From Mycobacterium sp. 852014-50255_SCH5639931 (GTDB lineage Bacteria; Actinomycetota; Actinomycetes; Mycobacteriales; Mycobacteriaceae), in assembly GCF_001665605.1 (NCBI RefSeq), contig NZ_LZSV01000035.1, positions 310,001-374,000 on the forward strand: 64,000 bases of DNA. Direction: 5' to 3'. The position numbers and the translations under genes were made by a program. The notes under the pieces were generated by a model. The model did not search any database, was not told where the DNA came from, and saw only the letters and a program-made list of their open reading frames with translations. This document shows, in pieces, positions 7,773-18,200 of the stretch; position 1 is the first letter of the stretch; the number at the start of each line of letters is the position of its first letter.

Positions 7773-9503
7773 ATGTCCGTGCAACCGCTCGCTCGCACGG
7801 AGTCTCCCGTCGACGACAGCGGCCGCGCGCTGCGGGGTTGGCAGCGCCGGGCGTTGGTGAAATACCTGGCCGGCCAACCGCGCGATTTCCTGGCCGTGGC
7901 GACCCCGGGATCCGGGAAGACGACGTTCGCCTTGCGGGTGGCCGCGGAACTGCTGAGCCAGCGCGCCGTCGAGCAGATCACGGTGGTGGTGCCCACCGAG
8001 CACCTCAAGGTGCAGTGGGCCCAGGCCGCGGCACGGCACGGCATCGCCCTGGACCCGAAGTTCTCCAACTCCCATGCCCTGATGTCGGGCGAGTACCACG
8101 GCGTGATGGTCACCTACGCTCAGGTCGCGGCGCATCCGACGCTGCACCGCGTACGCACCGAGCAGCGCAAGACGTTGGTGGTCTTCGACGAGATCCACCA
8201 CGGCGGCGACGCCAAGACCTGGGGCGACGCCATCCGCGAGGCCTTCAGCGATGCGACGCGCCGGCTCGCCTTGACGGGCACGCCCTTTCGCAGCGACGAC
8301 AGCCCCATCCCTTTCGTACCCTACGAATCGGGCGCCGACGGCGTGCGACGTTCGCAGGCCGACCACACCTACGGCTACGCCGAGGCTCTCGCCGACGGGG
8401 TGGTCCGGCCGGTGGTGTTCCTGGCCTACTCCGGGGAGGCGCGCTGGCGGGACAGCGCCGGCGAGGAGCACGCCGCGCGGCTGGGCGAGCCGCTGACCGC
8501 CGAGCACACGGCGCGGGCCTGGCGCACGGCGCTCGACCCGGCCGGCGAATGGATGCCCGCGGTGATCGCGGCCGCCGACCAGCGGCTGCGCCAGAAACGC
8601 GAGCACGTGCCCGACGCCGGCGGCATGATCATCGCCTCGGACCGCACCGCGGCCCGCGCCTACGCAACCCTGCTGACGAGGCTGACCTCGGAGGCACCGA
8701 CGGTGGTGTTGTCCGACGATCCCGGATCGTCCGCGCGCATCAGCGAATTCGCCGCCGGCACCAGCCGGTGGCTGGTGGCGGTGCGGATGGTCTCCGAAGG
8801 CGTCGACGTGCCCCGGCTCTCGGTCGGCATCTACGCCACCAGCGCCTCCACTCCCCTGTTCTTCGCCCAGGCCATCGGCCGCTTCGTGCGATCGCGCCGG
8901 CCGGGCGAGACCGCGAGCATCTTCCTGCCGTCGGTGCCGAATCTGCTGCAGCTCGCCAGCGAGCTGGAAGCCCAGCGCAACCACGTGCTGGGGGAGCCGC
9001 ACCGCCCCGACGACGATCCCCTCGACGGTGATGCCGCCGTCAGGACGCAGACCGAAAAGACCGAGACCGACAACGGCTTCACCTCACTGGGCGCCGACGC
9101 GGAGCTGGACCAGGTCATCTTCGACGGGTCGTCGTTCGGCACCGCCGCGCCGGCCGGAAGCGACGAGGAGGCCGATTACCTCGGCATCCCAGGGCTGCTC
9201 GACGCCGATCAGATGCGGGCGCTGCTGCATCGCCGGCAGGACGAGCAGCTGCAGCGACGGGCCGCACAGGGTGCGCCGGCCGCGGTGTCGGGCTCACCGT
9301 CGATGCATGGCCAGCTGCGCGAGCTGCGCCGCGAGCTCAACACATTGGTGTCGGCCACCCATCACCGCACCGGCAAGCCGCACGGCTGGATTCACAGCGA
9401 ACTTCGCCGTCGTTGCGGGGGGCCGCCGATCGCCGCCGCGACCCGCGAGCAGATCCAGGACCGCATCGAGGCCCTGCGGCGACTCAATGCCGAGCACGCC
9501 TGA
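7773..9503 (+). CDS. DEAD/DEAH-box helicase (Rv2917-type)
   Basis: A 576-residue superfamily 2 helicase or translocase. Seen: Walker A TPGSGKTT (about residues 44-51), Walker B DEIH with HGG following, motif III LTGTPFRS, and a C-terminal helicase domain with SEGVDVPRLS and QAIGRFVRS (motifs V and VI with the arginine finger). The last 150 residues are charged and lack a known domain. The nucleic-acid substrate is unknown; the architecture resembles type III restriction and DNA-repair helicases but no nuclease or methylase is next to it. GGGGG lies just before the ATG. Convergent with glnD with only 5 bases between. Confidence 0.85.
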   Translation: MSVQPLARTESPVDDSGRALRGWQRRALVKYLAGQPRDFLAVATPGSGKTTFALRVAAELLSQRAVEQITVVVPTEHLKVQWAQAAARHGIALDPKFSNSHALMSGEYHGVMVTYAQVAAHPTLHRVRTEQRKTLVVFDEIHHGGDAKTWGDAIREAFSDATRRLALTGTPFRSDDSPIPFVPYESGADGVRRSQADHTYGYAEALADGVVRPVVFLAYSGEARWRDSAGEEHAARLGEPLTAEHTARAWRTALDPAGEWMPAVIAAADQRLRQKREHVPDAGGMIIASDRTAARAYATLLTRLTSEAPTVVLSDDPGSSARISEFAAGTSRWLVAVRMVSEGVDVPRLSVGIYATSASTPLFFAQAIGRFVRSRRPGETASIFLPSVPNLLQLASELEAQRNHVLGEPHRPDDDPLDGDAAVRTQTEKTETDNGFTSLGADAELDQVIFDGSSFGTAAPAGSDEEADYLGIPGLLDADQMRALLHRRQDEQLQRRAAQGAPAAVSGSPSMHGQLRELRRELNTLVSATHHRTGKPHGWIHSELRRRCGGPPIAAATREQIQDRIEALRRLNAEHA

Positions 9504-9508
9504 CCCCT

Positions 9509-11968
9509 CTAGTCGCCGACCGGCTCCTGGAGCACCTCGACCGTGGGGCCGCCCAACACGGCGAGCAGGTTCTGCTCGATCGCGGCTCGCGCGTCGTGCT
9601 CGCCGTGTGCCGGCACCGTCACGCAGAAGACGTCGGCCGCGGTCGACCCGAACGTGTTGACCTTGGCCCAGGCGATGTCCGCTCCCGCACGTTCCAGCGC
9701 ACGGGTCAACAGCGCGAGCAGACCCAACCGATCCATGGCCCGGACTTCGAAGATCAACTGGCCGGCGGTCGCCGCGTCGAGCCACAGGATGCGCGGCGGG
9801 GCGGTCGACCGGGTGACGGGCACCCCGGCCTGAATCTCGCCGGCCCGGGCCGTCGCGGCGCTGACCGCGTCGCTATCGCGCCTCTCCAGCGCGCCGAGGA
9901 CGTCGAGGTCGCCGGCCAGGGCGCCGTTGAATTGCTGCCGCAGTAAGCCAGATTCGGGCGGCGAGCCGAACACCGGCGACACGACGAACTCGACGATCGC
10001 CACGCCGTCGTGAATGTTGGCCAACGCCGAATGGATTCGCAGGGAGTTCACCCCCAGCACCGCCGCGGCTTTCGACACCAGCCCGCGCTGGTTCGGCGCG
10101 AGCATCACCGCGGTCAGGCGCTCCCGGTCGCCGGGGTGCAGCTCCACGTGCACGCCGCGGCTGGCCGCCAGCGAAAGATAGTGGGGCGCAATCGGTTCGG
10201 CCTCCGGTAACGGCTCGCCCGCCATCACCAGCCGGCAGCGACGGACCAGGTCCTCGATCAACGACGCCTTCCAGTCGCTCCACACCCCGGGACCGGTGGC
10301 CTTCGAATCCGCCTCGGCCAGCGCGTGCAGGAGTTCGAGCAGTTGCGGATCGCCGTGCAGGGCCGCGGCCACCGACTCGATGGTCTTGGGATCGTTGAGA
10401 TCGCTTCGGGTGGCCGTTATCGGCAGCAGGAGGTGGTGGCGGACCATGCCCGCGAGCGTGTCGGTGTCCTGGGCCGACAGCCCCAGCCTGTTGCCGATCG
10501 GGATCGTCAATTCCGCGCCGAGCACACAGTGGTCCGTGCCGCGCCCCTTGCCGATGTCGTGGAGCAGCGCGCCGAGCGCGAGCAGGTCAGATCGCGCCAC
10601 GCGGGTGGTGAGCGGGGCCGCGTTGACGGTGGTTTCAACGATGTGGCGGTCGACGGTCCACTTGTGCGAGACGTCGCGCGGGGGAAGGTCCCGCACCGCA
10701 TCCCATTCCGGGAAGAGGCGGCCCCACAGCCCGGTGCGGTCCAGCGACTCGATCGTGTTCACCGCCGTCGGCCCGGCCAGCAGCACGACCAGCAGGTCGT
10801 CCAGTGCCTCCCGCGGCCATGGCGACGGTAAATCCGGGACGCTGTCGGCGAGTCGTTTGAGCGTGCCGGCGCCGATCGGCAGGCCGGTGTCCGCCGACGC
10901 GGCGGCGACTCGCAGCACCAGCCCGGCATCGGTTTGGGGTTGGGCGTCGCGGGCGAGCACCACCTCGCCGTCGTACTCGACCACCCCCTCGTCCAACGGT
11001 CGCCGCTTCGGGCGCCGCACCAGGGCGGTGAGGCCGCGTCGGGGCAGCGCGTTCTGCGCGGTCCGCAGGCCGGTTTCGGCGTGGTACGCGATGGTGCGGC
11101 TGACGCTGGAGAGCATGCGGGACAACGCAAATCGATCCCCGACGCCCAACGCGGCGCTGACCTCGTCGGCGAACTGCGCCAGCAGTTGATCGAGCCCGCG
11201 CTTGGATACCCGGTGTAGTTCGGTGCGGACATCGAGCAGCGTGAGGTACGCGGCGTCCAGCGAGCCGCCGGGCGCGTCGGGATGGCCCATGCCGTGGCGG
11301 TCGATCAGCTGCGCGACGCCCAGCGCGTCAAGTAGTTGGACGTCGCGCAGGCCGCCGCGCCCGGACTTCAGGTCCGGTTCGGCCCGCTGCGCGATGCGCC
11401 AACACCGTTGCCAGCGTTCATATGTCATGGCGACGAGCTCGTCCATGCGGGACCGAATTGCGCTGCGCCACTGGCGTCGGGCCCCGTCGATCAACTCCGC
11501 GGACAGCCGCTCGTCACCGGCGATGTGGCGGGCGTCCAGCATGCCCAGCGCGGCCACCAGGTCGCTGTTGGCGACGCCCAGGGCCCCGGACACCGTCCGC
11601 ACGCTGTGGTCAAGCCTGACGTTGGCGTCCCACAGCGGGTACCACAATCCGTCGGCGACCCGCTGCAATTCCCTGTCAGATTTGTTGTCGTGCAACAGCA
11701 TTAGGTCGAGATCGGAATACGGCAACAGCTCGCGGCGGCCCAGGCCACCGACCCCGACGACCGCGAAACCGCTGCCGTCGGTGATGCCGATCTCGCCGGC
11801 CTTGGCGACAAGCCAGGATTCGTGAAGCTCCAGCCAGGCTTTCCTGAGTTCCGCGGCGCCGAGGTGACTGCCCTCCGACAGCAGTTGGCGCCGCGAGGCA
11901 GCCAAATCGGCTGCCCCGCCGGCGCTTCCTGTCCCCGCTTCAGATGACCTATCGGATGGGCTTGTCAT
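9509..11968 (-). CDS. glnD: Protein-PII nucleotidyltransferase GlnD
   Basis: An 819-residue bifunctional sensor of glutamine that modifies and demodifies the PII protein encoded just upstream. Domains in order: nucleotidyltransferase with GGLGRRE (74-80) and the metal Asp pair DLD (86-88); linker; HD hydrolase domain (His470-Asp471 in LLHDIGKGRG); then two C-terminal ACT domains that bind glutamine. In actinobacteria the homologous enzyme adenylylates rather than uridylylates PII. It is the last gene of the amt-glnB-glnD operon; 45 bases separate it from glnB. Confidence 0.95.
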   Translation of the reverse strand: MTSPSDRSSEAGTGSAGGAADLAASRRQLLSEGSHLGAAELRKAWLELHESWLVAKAGEIGITDGSGFAVVGVGGLGRRELLPYSDLDLMLLHDNKSDRELQRVADGLWYPLWDANVRLDHSVRTVSGALGVANSDLVAALGMLDARHIAGDERLSAELIDGARRQWRSAIRSRMDELVAMTYERWQRCWRIAQRAEPDLKSGRGGLRDVQLLDALGVAQLIDRHGMGHPDAPGGSLDAAYLTLLDVRTELHRVSKRGLDQLLAQFADEVSAALGVGDRFALSRMLSSVSRTIAYHAETGLRTAQNALPRRGLTALVRRPKRRPLDEGVVEYDGEVVLARDAQPQTDAGLVLRVAAASADTGLPIGAGTLKRLADSVPDLPSPWPREALDDLLVVLLAGPTAVNTIESLDRTGLWGRLFPEWDAVRDLPPRDVSHKWTVDRHIVETTVNAAPLTTRVARSDLLALGALLHDIGKGRGTDHCVLGAELTIPIGNRLGLSAQDTDTLAGMVRHHLLLPITATRSDLNDPKTIESVAAALHGDPQLLELLHALAEADSKATGPGVWSDWKASLIEDLVRRCRLVMAGEPLPEAEPIAPHYLSLAASRGVHVELHPGDRERLTAVMLAPNQRGLVSKAAAVLGVNSLRIHSALANIHDGVAIVEFVVSPVFGSPPESGLLRQQFNGALAGDLDVLGALERRDSDAVSAATARAGEIQAGVPVTRSTAPPRILWLDAATAGQLIFEVRAMDRLGLLALLTRALERAGADIAWAKVNTFGSTAADVFCVTVPAHGEHDARAAIEQNLLAVLGGPTVEVLQEPVGD

Positions 11969-12013
11969 ACCCTCCCGGCCCGTCCGGCCTGGTTCAGCAA
12001 TGTGCGGCTACGG

Positions 12014-12352
12014 TCAGAGGGCATCGGTTCCGCGTTCACCCGTGCGCACGCGCACAATGGTTTCCACGGGGGTTACCCAGACTTTGCCATCACCGATCTT
12101 GCCGGTGCGCGCCGCCCGGACGATGCTGTCCACGACCTTGTCCACGATGGAATCGTCGACCACCACCTCGATTCGCACCTTCGGCACGAAATCCACCGAG
12201 TACTCAGCACCCCGGTAAACCTCGGTGTGGCCCTTCTGCCGCCCGTACCCTTGAATTTCGCTGACCGTCATCCCCAGGACGCCCGCGTCCTCGAGGCTGG
12301 TCTTCACGTCATCGAGGGTGAACGGCTTCACAATTGCGGTGACTAGCTTCAT
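12014..12352 (-). CDS. glnB: Nitrogen regulatory protein PII
   Basis: A 112-residue trimeric PII signal protein sensing 2-oxoglutarate, ATP and ADP. The T-loop is intact and carries Tyr51 (in GAEYSVD), the residue modified by GlnD. The B-loop is TGKIGDGKVWV and the C-loop follows, RVRTGERG. The start codon overlaps the amt stop codon (ATGA), so the two are translationally coupled. PII of this kind (GlnK type) plugs AmtB when ammonium is plentiful. Confidence 0.96.
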   Translation of the reverse strand: MKLVTAIVKPFTLDDVKTSLEDAGVLGMTVSEIQGYGRQKGHTEVYRGAEYSVDFVPKVRIEVVVDDSIVDKVVDSIVRAARTGKIGDGKVWVTPVETIVRVRTGERGTDAL

Positions 12353-13788
12353 GCTTGCTCTGCCTCCACTTTGTCGCCCACTCGATCCTCCTCCAGGCCG
12401 TTGCGGTCATCCACCGGAGTCCGCGCCGCCGGGAGAACGGATCCTTGCCCGCCGATCGTTCCGAAATCGTACGCGCTCTCCGCGTGCTCAGACTCGTCGA
12501 TGCCGGTTGATTCTTCCTCGGCGCCGACACGCAACCCGATCGTGTACTTCAGGATCAAAGCCAAGATCAGCGTGACGATGCCGGAGTAGAAGAGGACGGC
12601 GAAGGCGCCGACCGCCTGCCGCTCCAGCTGGGCCCAGCCGCCGCCGTAGAACAACCCCTTCGATACACCGGCCACCCCGTTGATCGCAGTGGACTCCGGC
12701 GCGGCGAGCAGGCCGACCAGCAGTGTGCCCGCCAGACCGCCGACCATGTGCACCCCGACCACGTCGAGCGAGTCGTCGAAGCCGAACCGGAATTTCAGTC
12801 CGACGGCGAGCGCGCACACCACTCCGGCCACCGCGCCGACGACGATCGCGCCCAGGATGTTGACCGACGAGCAGGACGGCGTGATCGCGACCAGCCCCGC
12901 GACGATGCCGGACGCCGCTCCCAGCGTCGTGGGCTTTCCGTCGCGGATGCGCTCGGTCAGCAGCCAGGCGAGCATGCCCGTGGCCGTGGCGACCGTGGTG
13001 GTCATGAACGTCGCACCGGCGGAGCCGTTGGAGCTGGTCGCCGAACCGGCGTTGAACCCGAACCAACCGAACCACAGCAAGCCGGCGCCGAGCATGACGA
13101 AGGGCAGGTTGTGCGGCCGGAACATCGTCGTGGGCCACCCGCGGCGCTTGCCCAGGACGATGGCCAGCGCCAGGCCGGCCACACCGGAGTTGATATGGAC
13201 CGCGGTCCCTCCGGCGAAGTCGATGGCGTGCAGCTTGTTGTTGATCCAGCCACCGTGCTCGGACGCGAAGCCGTCGGCGGCGAAGACCCAGTGCGCCACC
13301 GGGAAGTAGACCAACGTCGCCCACAGCCCGGCGAACACCAGCCACGCGGTGAACTTGAGCCGATCGGCCACCGCGCCCGAGATCAGCGCGACGGTGATGA
13401 TCGCGAACATCAGCTGGAAGGCCACGAACACCGTCGCGGGCATGGTGCCGGCCAGCGGGATGTCGACCTGCGTGACGCCCTTGCTCGGGTCCGCCTTGAC
13501 GGCGTTGCCGCCGATAAGCTTTGCCAGGCCCCAGTAATCGGTCGGGTTTCCTACGACGCCGCCCCGGTCGTCACCGAACGACATTGAGTAGCCGTAGAGC
13601 ACCCAGAGCACGGTCACCACACCCATGGCGCTGATGCTCATCATGATCATGTTGAGCACGCTTCTGGTGCGCACCATGCCGCCGTAGAAGAACGCAAGAC
13701 CCGGCGTCATCAACAGCACTAGCGCGGAACTCGCCAACATCCAGGCGGTATCGCCGGTATCTGGTTGGCCCAATTGCGGGAATGCCAC
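12349..13788 (-). CDS. amt: Ammonium transporter
   Basis: A 479-residue AmtB/Rh-family channel. About eleven membrane helices are visible, with an Amt signature DFAGGTAVHINSGVAGLALA and the pore-histidine region. The C-terminal tail (about residues 420-479) is long, acidic and cytoplasmic, where PII docks in the family. The GTG at 13788 has an excellent ribosome site, GGAGGTGA, 4 bases upstream. First gene of the amt-glnB-glnD operon; induction by nitrogen limitation through GlnR is established for this operon in related mycobacteria and inferred here. Confidence 0.95.
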   Translation of the reverse strand: MAFPQLGQPDTGDTAWMLASSALVLLMTPGLAFFYGGMVRTRSVLNMIMMSISAMGVVTVLWVLYGYSMSFGDDRGGVVGNPTDYWGLAKLIGGNAVKADPSKGVTQVDIPLAGTMPATVFVAFQLMFAIITVALISGAVADRLKFTAWLVFAGLWATLVYFPVAHWVFAADGFASEHGGWINNKLHAIDFAGGTAVHINSGVAGLALAIVLGKRRGWPTTMFRPHNLPFVMLGAGLLWFGWFGFNAGSATSSNGSAGATFMTTTVATATGMLAWLLTERIRDGKPTTLGAASGIVAGLVAITPSCSSVNILGAIVVGAVAGVVCALAVGLKFRFGFDDSLDVVGVHMVGGLAGTLLVGLLAAPESTAINGVAGVSKGLFYGGGWAQLERQAVGAFAVLFYSGIVTLILALILKYTIGLRVGAEEESTGIDESEHAESAYDFGTIGGQGSVLPAARTPVDDRNGLEEDRVGDKVEAEQA

Positions 13789-13844
13789 TCGCTCACCTCC
13801 GGTCGGACATGAATGGCCGTCAGGCGACGCCTGTGGCCTGCGAG

Positions 13845-13900
13845 AACCATGCTCAATGGTTGTTTCAGCAGTGGGGCCGCCGTGTTTCGGCGGTATTAAC
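13845..13900. promoter_or_regulatory. Candidate operator region upstream of amt
   Basis: The 136-base gap before amt contains an inverted repeat AACCAT-N5-ATGGTT (13845-13861) and, on the minus strand, GTTAATACCGCCGAAAC (13884-13900), which resembles the GlnR box (gTnAC then GnAAC about one turn apart) but with an extra base and one mismatch. A nitrogen-control site is expected here; neither sequence is a clean match. Confidence 0.25.
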
Positions 13901-13924
13901 GTCGCGCTCGCCGTGTAAGGGGTT

Positions 13925-15238
13925 TCAGCCGAGCAGGGCGTCGACGAAGGCGCCCGGCTCGAACGGCGCCAGATCGTCGGGACCTTCCCCGAGCCCGACC
14001 AGCTTCACCGGTACCCCGAGTTCCTGTTGGACGCGGAATACGATGCCGCCCTTGGCCGTACCGTCCAGCTTGGTCAGCACCGCGCCGGTGATCTCGACGA
14101 CCTCGGCGAACACCCGCGCCTGGGCCAGTCCGTTCTGTCCGATGGTGGCGTCGAGCACCAGCAGCACCTCGTCGACCGCGGCGCGTCGTGTTACCACGCG
14201 TTTAACCTTGTCGAGCTCGTCCATCAGCCCGACCTTGGTGTGCAGCCGGCCTGCGGTGTCGATGAGCACCACGTCGGCGCCCGACGCGATGCCCTTGTCG
14301 ACGGCGTCGAACGCCACCGACGCCGGGTCGGCGCCTTCGGGCCCGCGCACCACCTCAGCGCCCACCCGGGACGCCCAGGTTTGCAGTTGGTCGGCGGCCG
14401 CGGCCCGGAAGGTGTCGGCGGCGCCGAGCACGACGCGGCGTCCGTCGGCCACCAGCACCCGGGCCAATTTGCCTACGGTGGTGGTCTTTCCGGTGCCGTT
14501 CACGCCGACGACCAGCAGCACCGATGGGTGGTCATCGTGCGGCAGCGCGCGGATCGAGCGGTCCATGTCGGGGTGCAGCTCCCGGATCAGCACGTCGCGC
14601 AGTACGGCCTTCGCGTCGGCCTCGGTGCGGACATCGCTGCCGGCCAGGCGGGCGCGCAGCTGCGCCATCACCGACTCGGTGACCACTGGGCCGAGGTCGG
14701 CGACCAGCAGGGTGTCCTCGACGTCCTGCCAGGCGTCTTCGTCCAGGTCGCCGCCGCCGATCAGGCCCAGCACGCTGCGCCCCAGCGCGTTCTGCGACCT
14801 GGCCAGCCGGCCGCGAAGGCGCTCGAGGCGGCCTTCGGGCGGCGCGATGGCCTCGATCTCTGGGGCCGCTGGCGGCGGCTCGGGGGCCGGCGGGTGCGGG
14901 GGCGCCGGTGCTACCGGCGGCGGGGCGGGGGTCTCCAGGGTCTCCGGTTCGGGGAGCTCGACCTCCGAGATGGTGCGCCGCGGCGCGTCGCGAGGAATGG
15001 TGGCGTCGTCGCCCACCGCGGGCAGGCCCGTGGTGTCGAGCCGATCGGCCGTTGCGGTCTGGCTGAAGGCGATGCCGGACGACGCGGTGTAGCCGCCCGA
15101 GCGGTCGATCGCGCCGGGCTCTGGCTTGGCCGTGAAGGTGATGCGTCGGCGGCGGTACCGCACCAGCCCCAGGACCAGCGCCGCGATGACAACCAGGACA
15201 GCGACGACCGCGACGGCGATCCAAAGACCTTGGGACAC
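13925..15238 (-). CDS. ftsY: Signal recognition particle receptor FtsY
   Basis: A 437-residue SRP receptor. The N-terminus is a membrane helix (WIAVAVVAVLVVIAALVLGLV), as in actinobacterial FtsY, followed by an acidic/proline-rich linker (to about residue 130) and the NG GTPase with GVNGTGKTT, DTAGRLHTK and TKLDGTAKGG. GTG start at 15238; the overlapping ATG at 15246 is out of frame. smc lies 54 bases upstream and is probably on the same transcript. Confidence 0.95.
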   Translation of the reverse strand: MSQGLWIAVAVVAVLVVIAALVLGLVRYRRRRITFTAKPEPGAIDRSGGYTASSGIAFSQTATADRLDTTGLPAVGDDATIPRDAPRRTISEVELPEPETLETPAPPPVAPAPPHPPAPEPPPAAPEIEAIAPPEGRLERLRGRLARSQNALGRSVLGLIGGGDLDEDAWQDVEDTLLVADLGPVVTESVMAQLRARLAGSDVRTEADAKAVLRDVLIRELHPDMDRSIRALPHDDHPSVLLVVGVNGTGKTTTVGKLARVLVADGRRVVLGAADTFRAAAADQLQTWASRVGAEVVRGPEGADPASVAFDAVDKGIASGADVVLIDTAGRLHTKVGLMDELDKVKRVVTRRAAVDEVLLVLDATIGQNGLAQARVFAEVVEITGAVLTKLDGTAKGGIVFRVQQELGVPVKLVGLGEGPDDLAPFEPGAFVDALLG

Positions 15239-15292
15239 GCTGACATTGTTTCAGGGGCGCGACGCCGCGCGGTCGGCGCGGGGTCTGCGCCG

Positions 15293-18200
15293 CTACGAAG
15301 ACTGCGAGACCAGCTGCTCCACCTGCTGCCCGCGCATCCGCTGTGAGATCACCGCGGTGATGCCGTCGCCCTGCATGGTCACGCCGTACAGCGCGTCGGC
15401 GACCTCCATCGTCGGCTTCTGGTGGGTGATGATGATCAGCTGCGACCGGGCCCTCAGCAGCTCGAACAAGCTGATCAGCCGGCGCAGGTTGGTGTCGTCG
15501 AGCGCGGCCTCCACCTCGTCCATGATGTAGAACGGCGACGGGCGGGCGCGGAAGATGGCCACCAGCATCGCCACCGCGGTCAGCGCCTTCTCGCCACCGG
15601 ACAGCAACGAGAGCCGGGTGATCTTCTTGCCGGGCGGACGCGCCTCCACCTCGATGCCGGTCGTGAGCATGTCGTCCGGATCGGTGAGCCGCAGCCGGCC
15701 CTCGCCGCCGGGGAACAGCACGGTGAAGACTTCCCGGAATTCGCGTTCCACGTCGACGAAGGCGTCGCTGAACACCTGCAGGATGCGGGCATCGACGTCG
15801 GCGACGACGTCGAGCAGGTCTTTGCGGGCCGCCTTGACGTCCTCGAGCTGCGTGGACAGGAAGTTGTAGCGCTCCTCCAGGGCGGCGAACTCCTCCAGCG
15901 CCAGCGGGTTGACCCGGCCCAGCTCCGCGAGTTCCCGCTCGGCGCGTTTGGCCCGCCGCTCCTGGGTGGCCCGGTCATACGGCATCGGAGCGGGCGCGAC
16001 CACTTGCTCACCGCGTTCCCGCGCTTGCTCGAATTCGGCCATCTCGAGCTCGGTGGGCGGCAGGGCCACCTCCGGCCCATACTCGGCGATCAGGTCGGGC
16101 GGCGCCATGCCGAACTGCTCGAGCACCATCTGTTCCAGCTGCTCGATGCGCATCGCCGCCTGCGCGTTGGCCACCTCGTCGCGGTGCAGCGAGTCGGTGA
16201 GGGTGGCCACCCGGGCGCTCAACGCGTTCACCTCTTCGCGCACCGCCGCCATCGCCGTCGCGCGCTCCTGGCGTTCGGCCGCCAGCGCGTCGCGGATCTT
16301 CGACGCCGCCGCGACCACCCAGTCCAGCCGCTGCGCCAGCAACCGGCCGGCGTCGGCCACCGCGGCGGCGACGGCGGCCGCGCGCAGCCGCGCCTCGCGC
16401 GCCTGTTGAGCCCGCAGCCGTGCCTCGCGTTCGGCGGCCGCGGCACGGCGCAGCGAATCCGCGCGCCCGCGCACCGCATTGGCCCGCTCCTCGGCGGTTC
16501 GCACCGCCAGCCGGGCCTCCACCTCGGCGCTGCGGGCGGCCTCCGCGGCGGCGGCGATCCGCCGACGGACCTCCGCATGGTCGGGCCGGTCCGCGTCCAC
16601 GTGCTGCGTCTCTTGAGCGTTGCGCAGCCGGTTTTCCAGTTCGGTGACTTCCTCGAGCGTCTGCGCGCGACCGGATTCGAGCTCCTCGCGCTGCCGCAGC
16701 AGCCTGCTCCACTCGTCTTCGGTCGAGCGGGCCTCCTGCCCGAGCCGGCCCAGTTGCTCGTACATCGCCGAGATCGCGGTGTCGGATTCGTTGAGCGCGG
16801 CCAATGCCTGTTCGGCGGAGTCCTGGCGGGCGGCCTGCTCGGTCAGCGCACCCGAGAGCGCCGCGGTCAGCTGGGCGACCTGCGACTCCGCGGCGGCCAG
16901 CTCGCTGCCGGCTTTGTCGATTTCCGAGGCCACCTCGAGCGTGGACAACTTGCGGTCCGAGCCCCCGCTCACCCAGCCGGCGCCCACCAGGTCGCCGTCG
17001 AGCGTGACCGCGCGCAACTGCGGTCGCGCCGCCACCAGCTCAAGCGCCTGATCCAGGTCGTCGACCACCGCGACCCCCGAGAGCATCGCCGTGATGGCAC
17101 CGCGCAGCCGCGCGGGCGCCTCGATCAGGTCCAGCGCCCACCAGGCGGTGCCCGGCAGGGCGTCACGCGCCGCGGGGTGGTCGGCGGGCCAGTCGCCGAG
17201 CACCAGCGCCGCGCGGCCGCCGTCGGCCTGTTTGAGGGCGGCGACGGCGGACCGGGCCGCGCCGAAGCTTTCGGCGGCCAGCGCGTCGGCCGCCGATCCC
17301 AGCACCGCGGCCAGCGCCGCCTCATAGCCGGAGCGGACCTTGACCAACTTCGCGATTGGCCCGAAAAGTCCTGCCTGAGAATGATTTTCGGTAAGCCAGG
17401 CCGCGCCGTCCTTGCGCTCCAGCCCGACCGACAGCGCGTCGATGCGCGCCCGCAGCGAGGCCACCCGGCGTTCGGCGTCGCGTTCGGCGGATTGCAGTTC
17501 GACAACGCGCGCGTCGGCCAACCGCAACGCGGCGACGGTCCGCTCGTGGTGCTCGTCCAGACCCACCTCACCCTGGTCGAGTTCGCCGACGCGTCCCTGC
17601 ACGGTTTCGAATTCCGCCTTGGACTGCTGCGCGCGGGCGGCGGCCTGTTCGATGCGTTCGGACAGCCGCGCGACGCTGTCGTCGATCGATTCGACGCGCG
17701 CCCGCATGGTCTCCACCTGACCGGCCAGCCGCGCCAGGCCCTCACGCCGGTCCGCCTCGGCCCGCACCGCCGCCAGGTGGGCCCGGTCGGCCTCGGCGGC
17801 CTCGCGCTCACGCTCGCCCAGTTCGGCGCGGGCGGCATCGAGCCGCGTGCGCGTCTCCGCTAATTCGGCCAGCAATTGCTGCTCGGCGACGGCAACCCGC
17901 TCGGCCTCGGCTTCCAACTCTTCAGGCTTTCTGGGGTCGTTGTCGCTGGGCGGTGCGGGTTCCACGTCGAGATGGTGCGCGCGTTCGCTGGCGATGCGGA
18001 CCGTCGCGGCCACCCGTTCGGCCAGCGCGGACAGCCCGAACCAGGTGTGCTGCACGGATTCGGCGCGAACCGACAGTTCGGCCACCGCCGCCTCGTGCGC
18101 GGTGAGCTCCTCGGACGCCACGGCCAGGCGGGCGGCGGCCTCGTCGTGCTCGCGGCGGATGGCGGCCTCGGCCTCGAAGATGGCGTCGCGCTGCACCTGC

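Noticed and set aside
15422..17863. An 813-residue open frame on the + strand opposite smc
   Set aside because: It is the antisense shadow of a high-GC gene; it is Arg/Gly/His-rich, has no domain and no ribosome site, while smc is complete.
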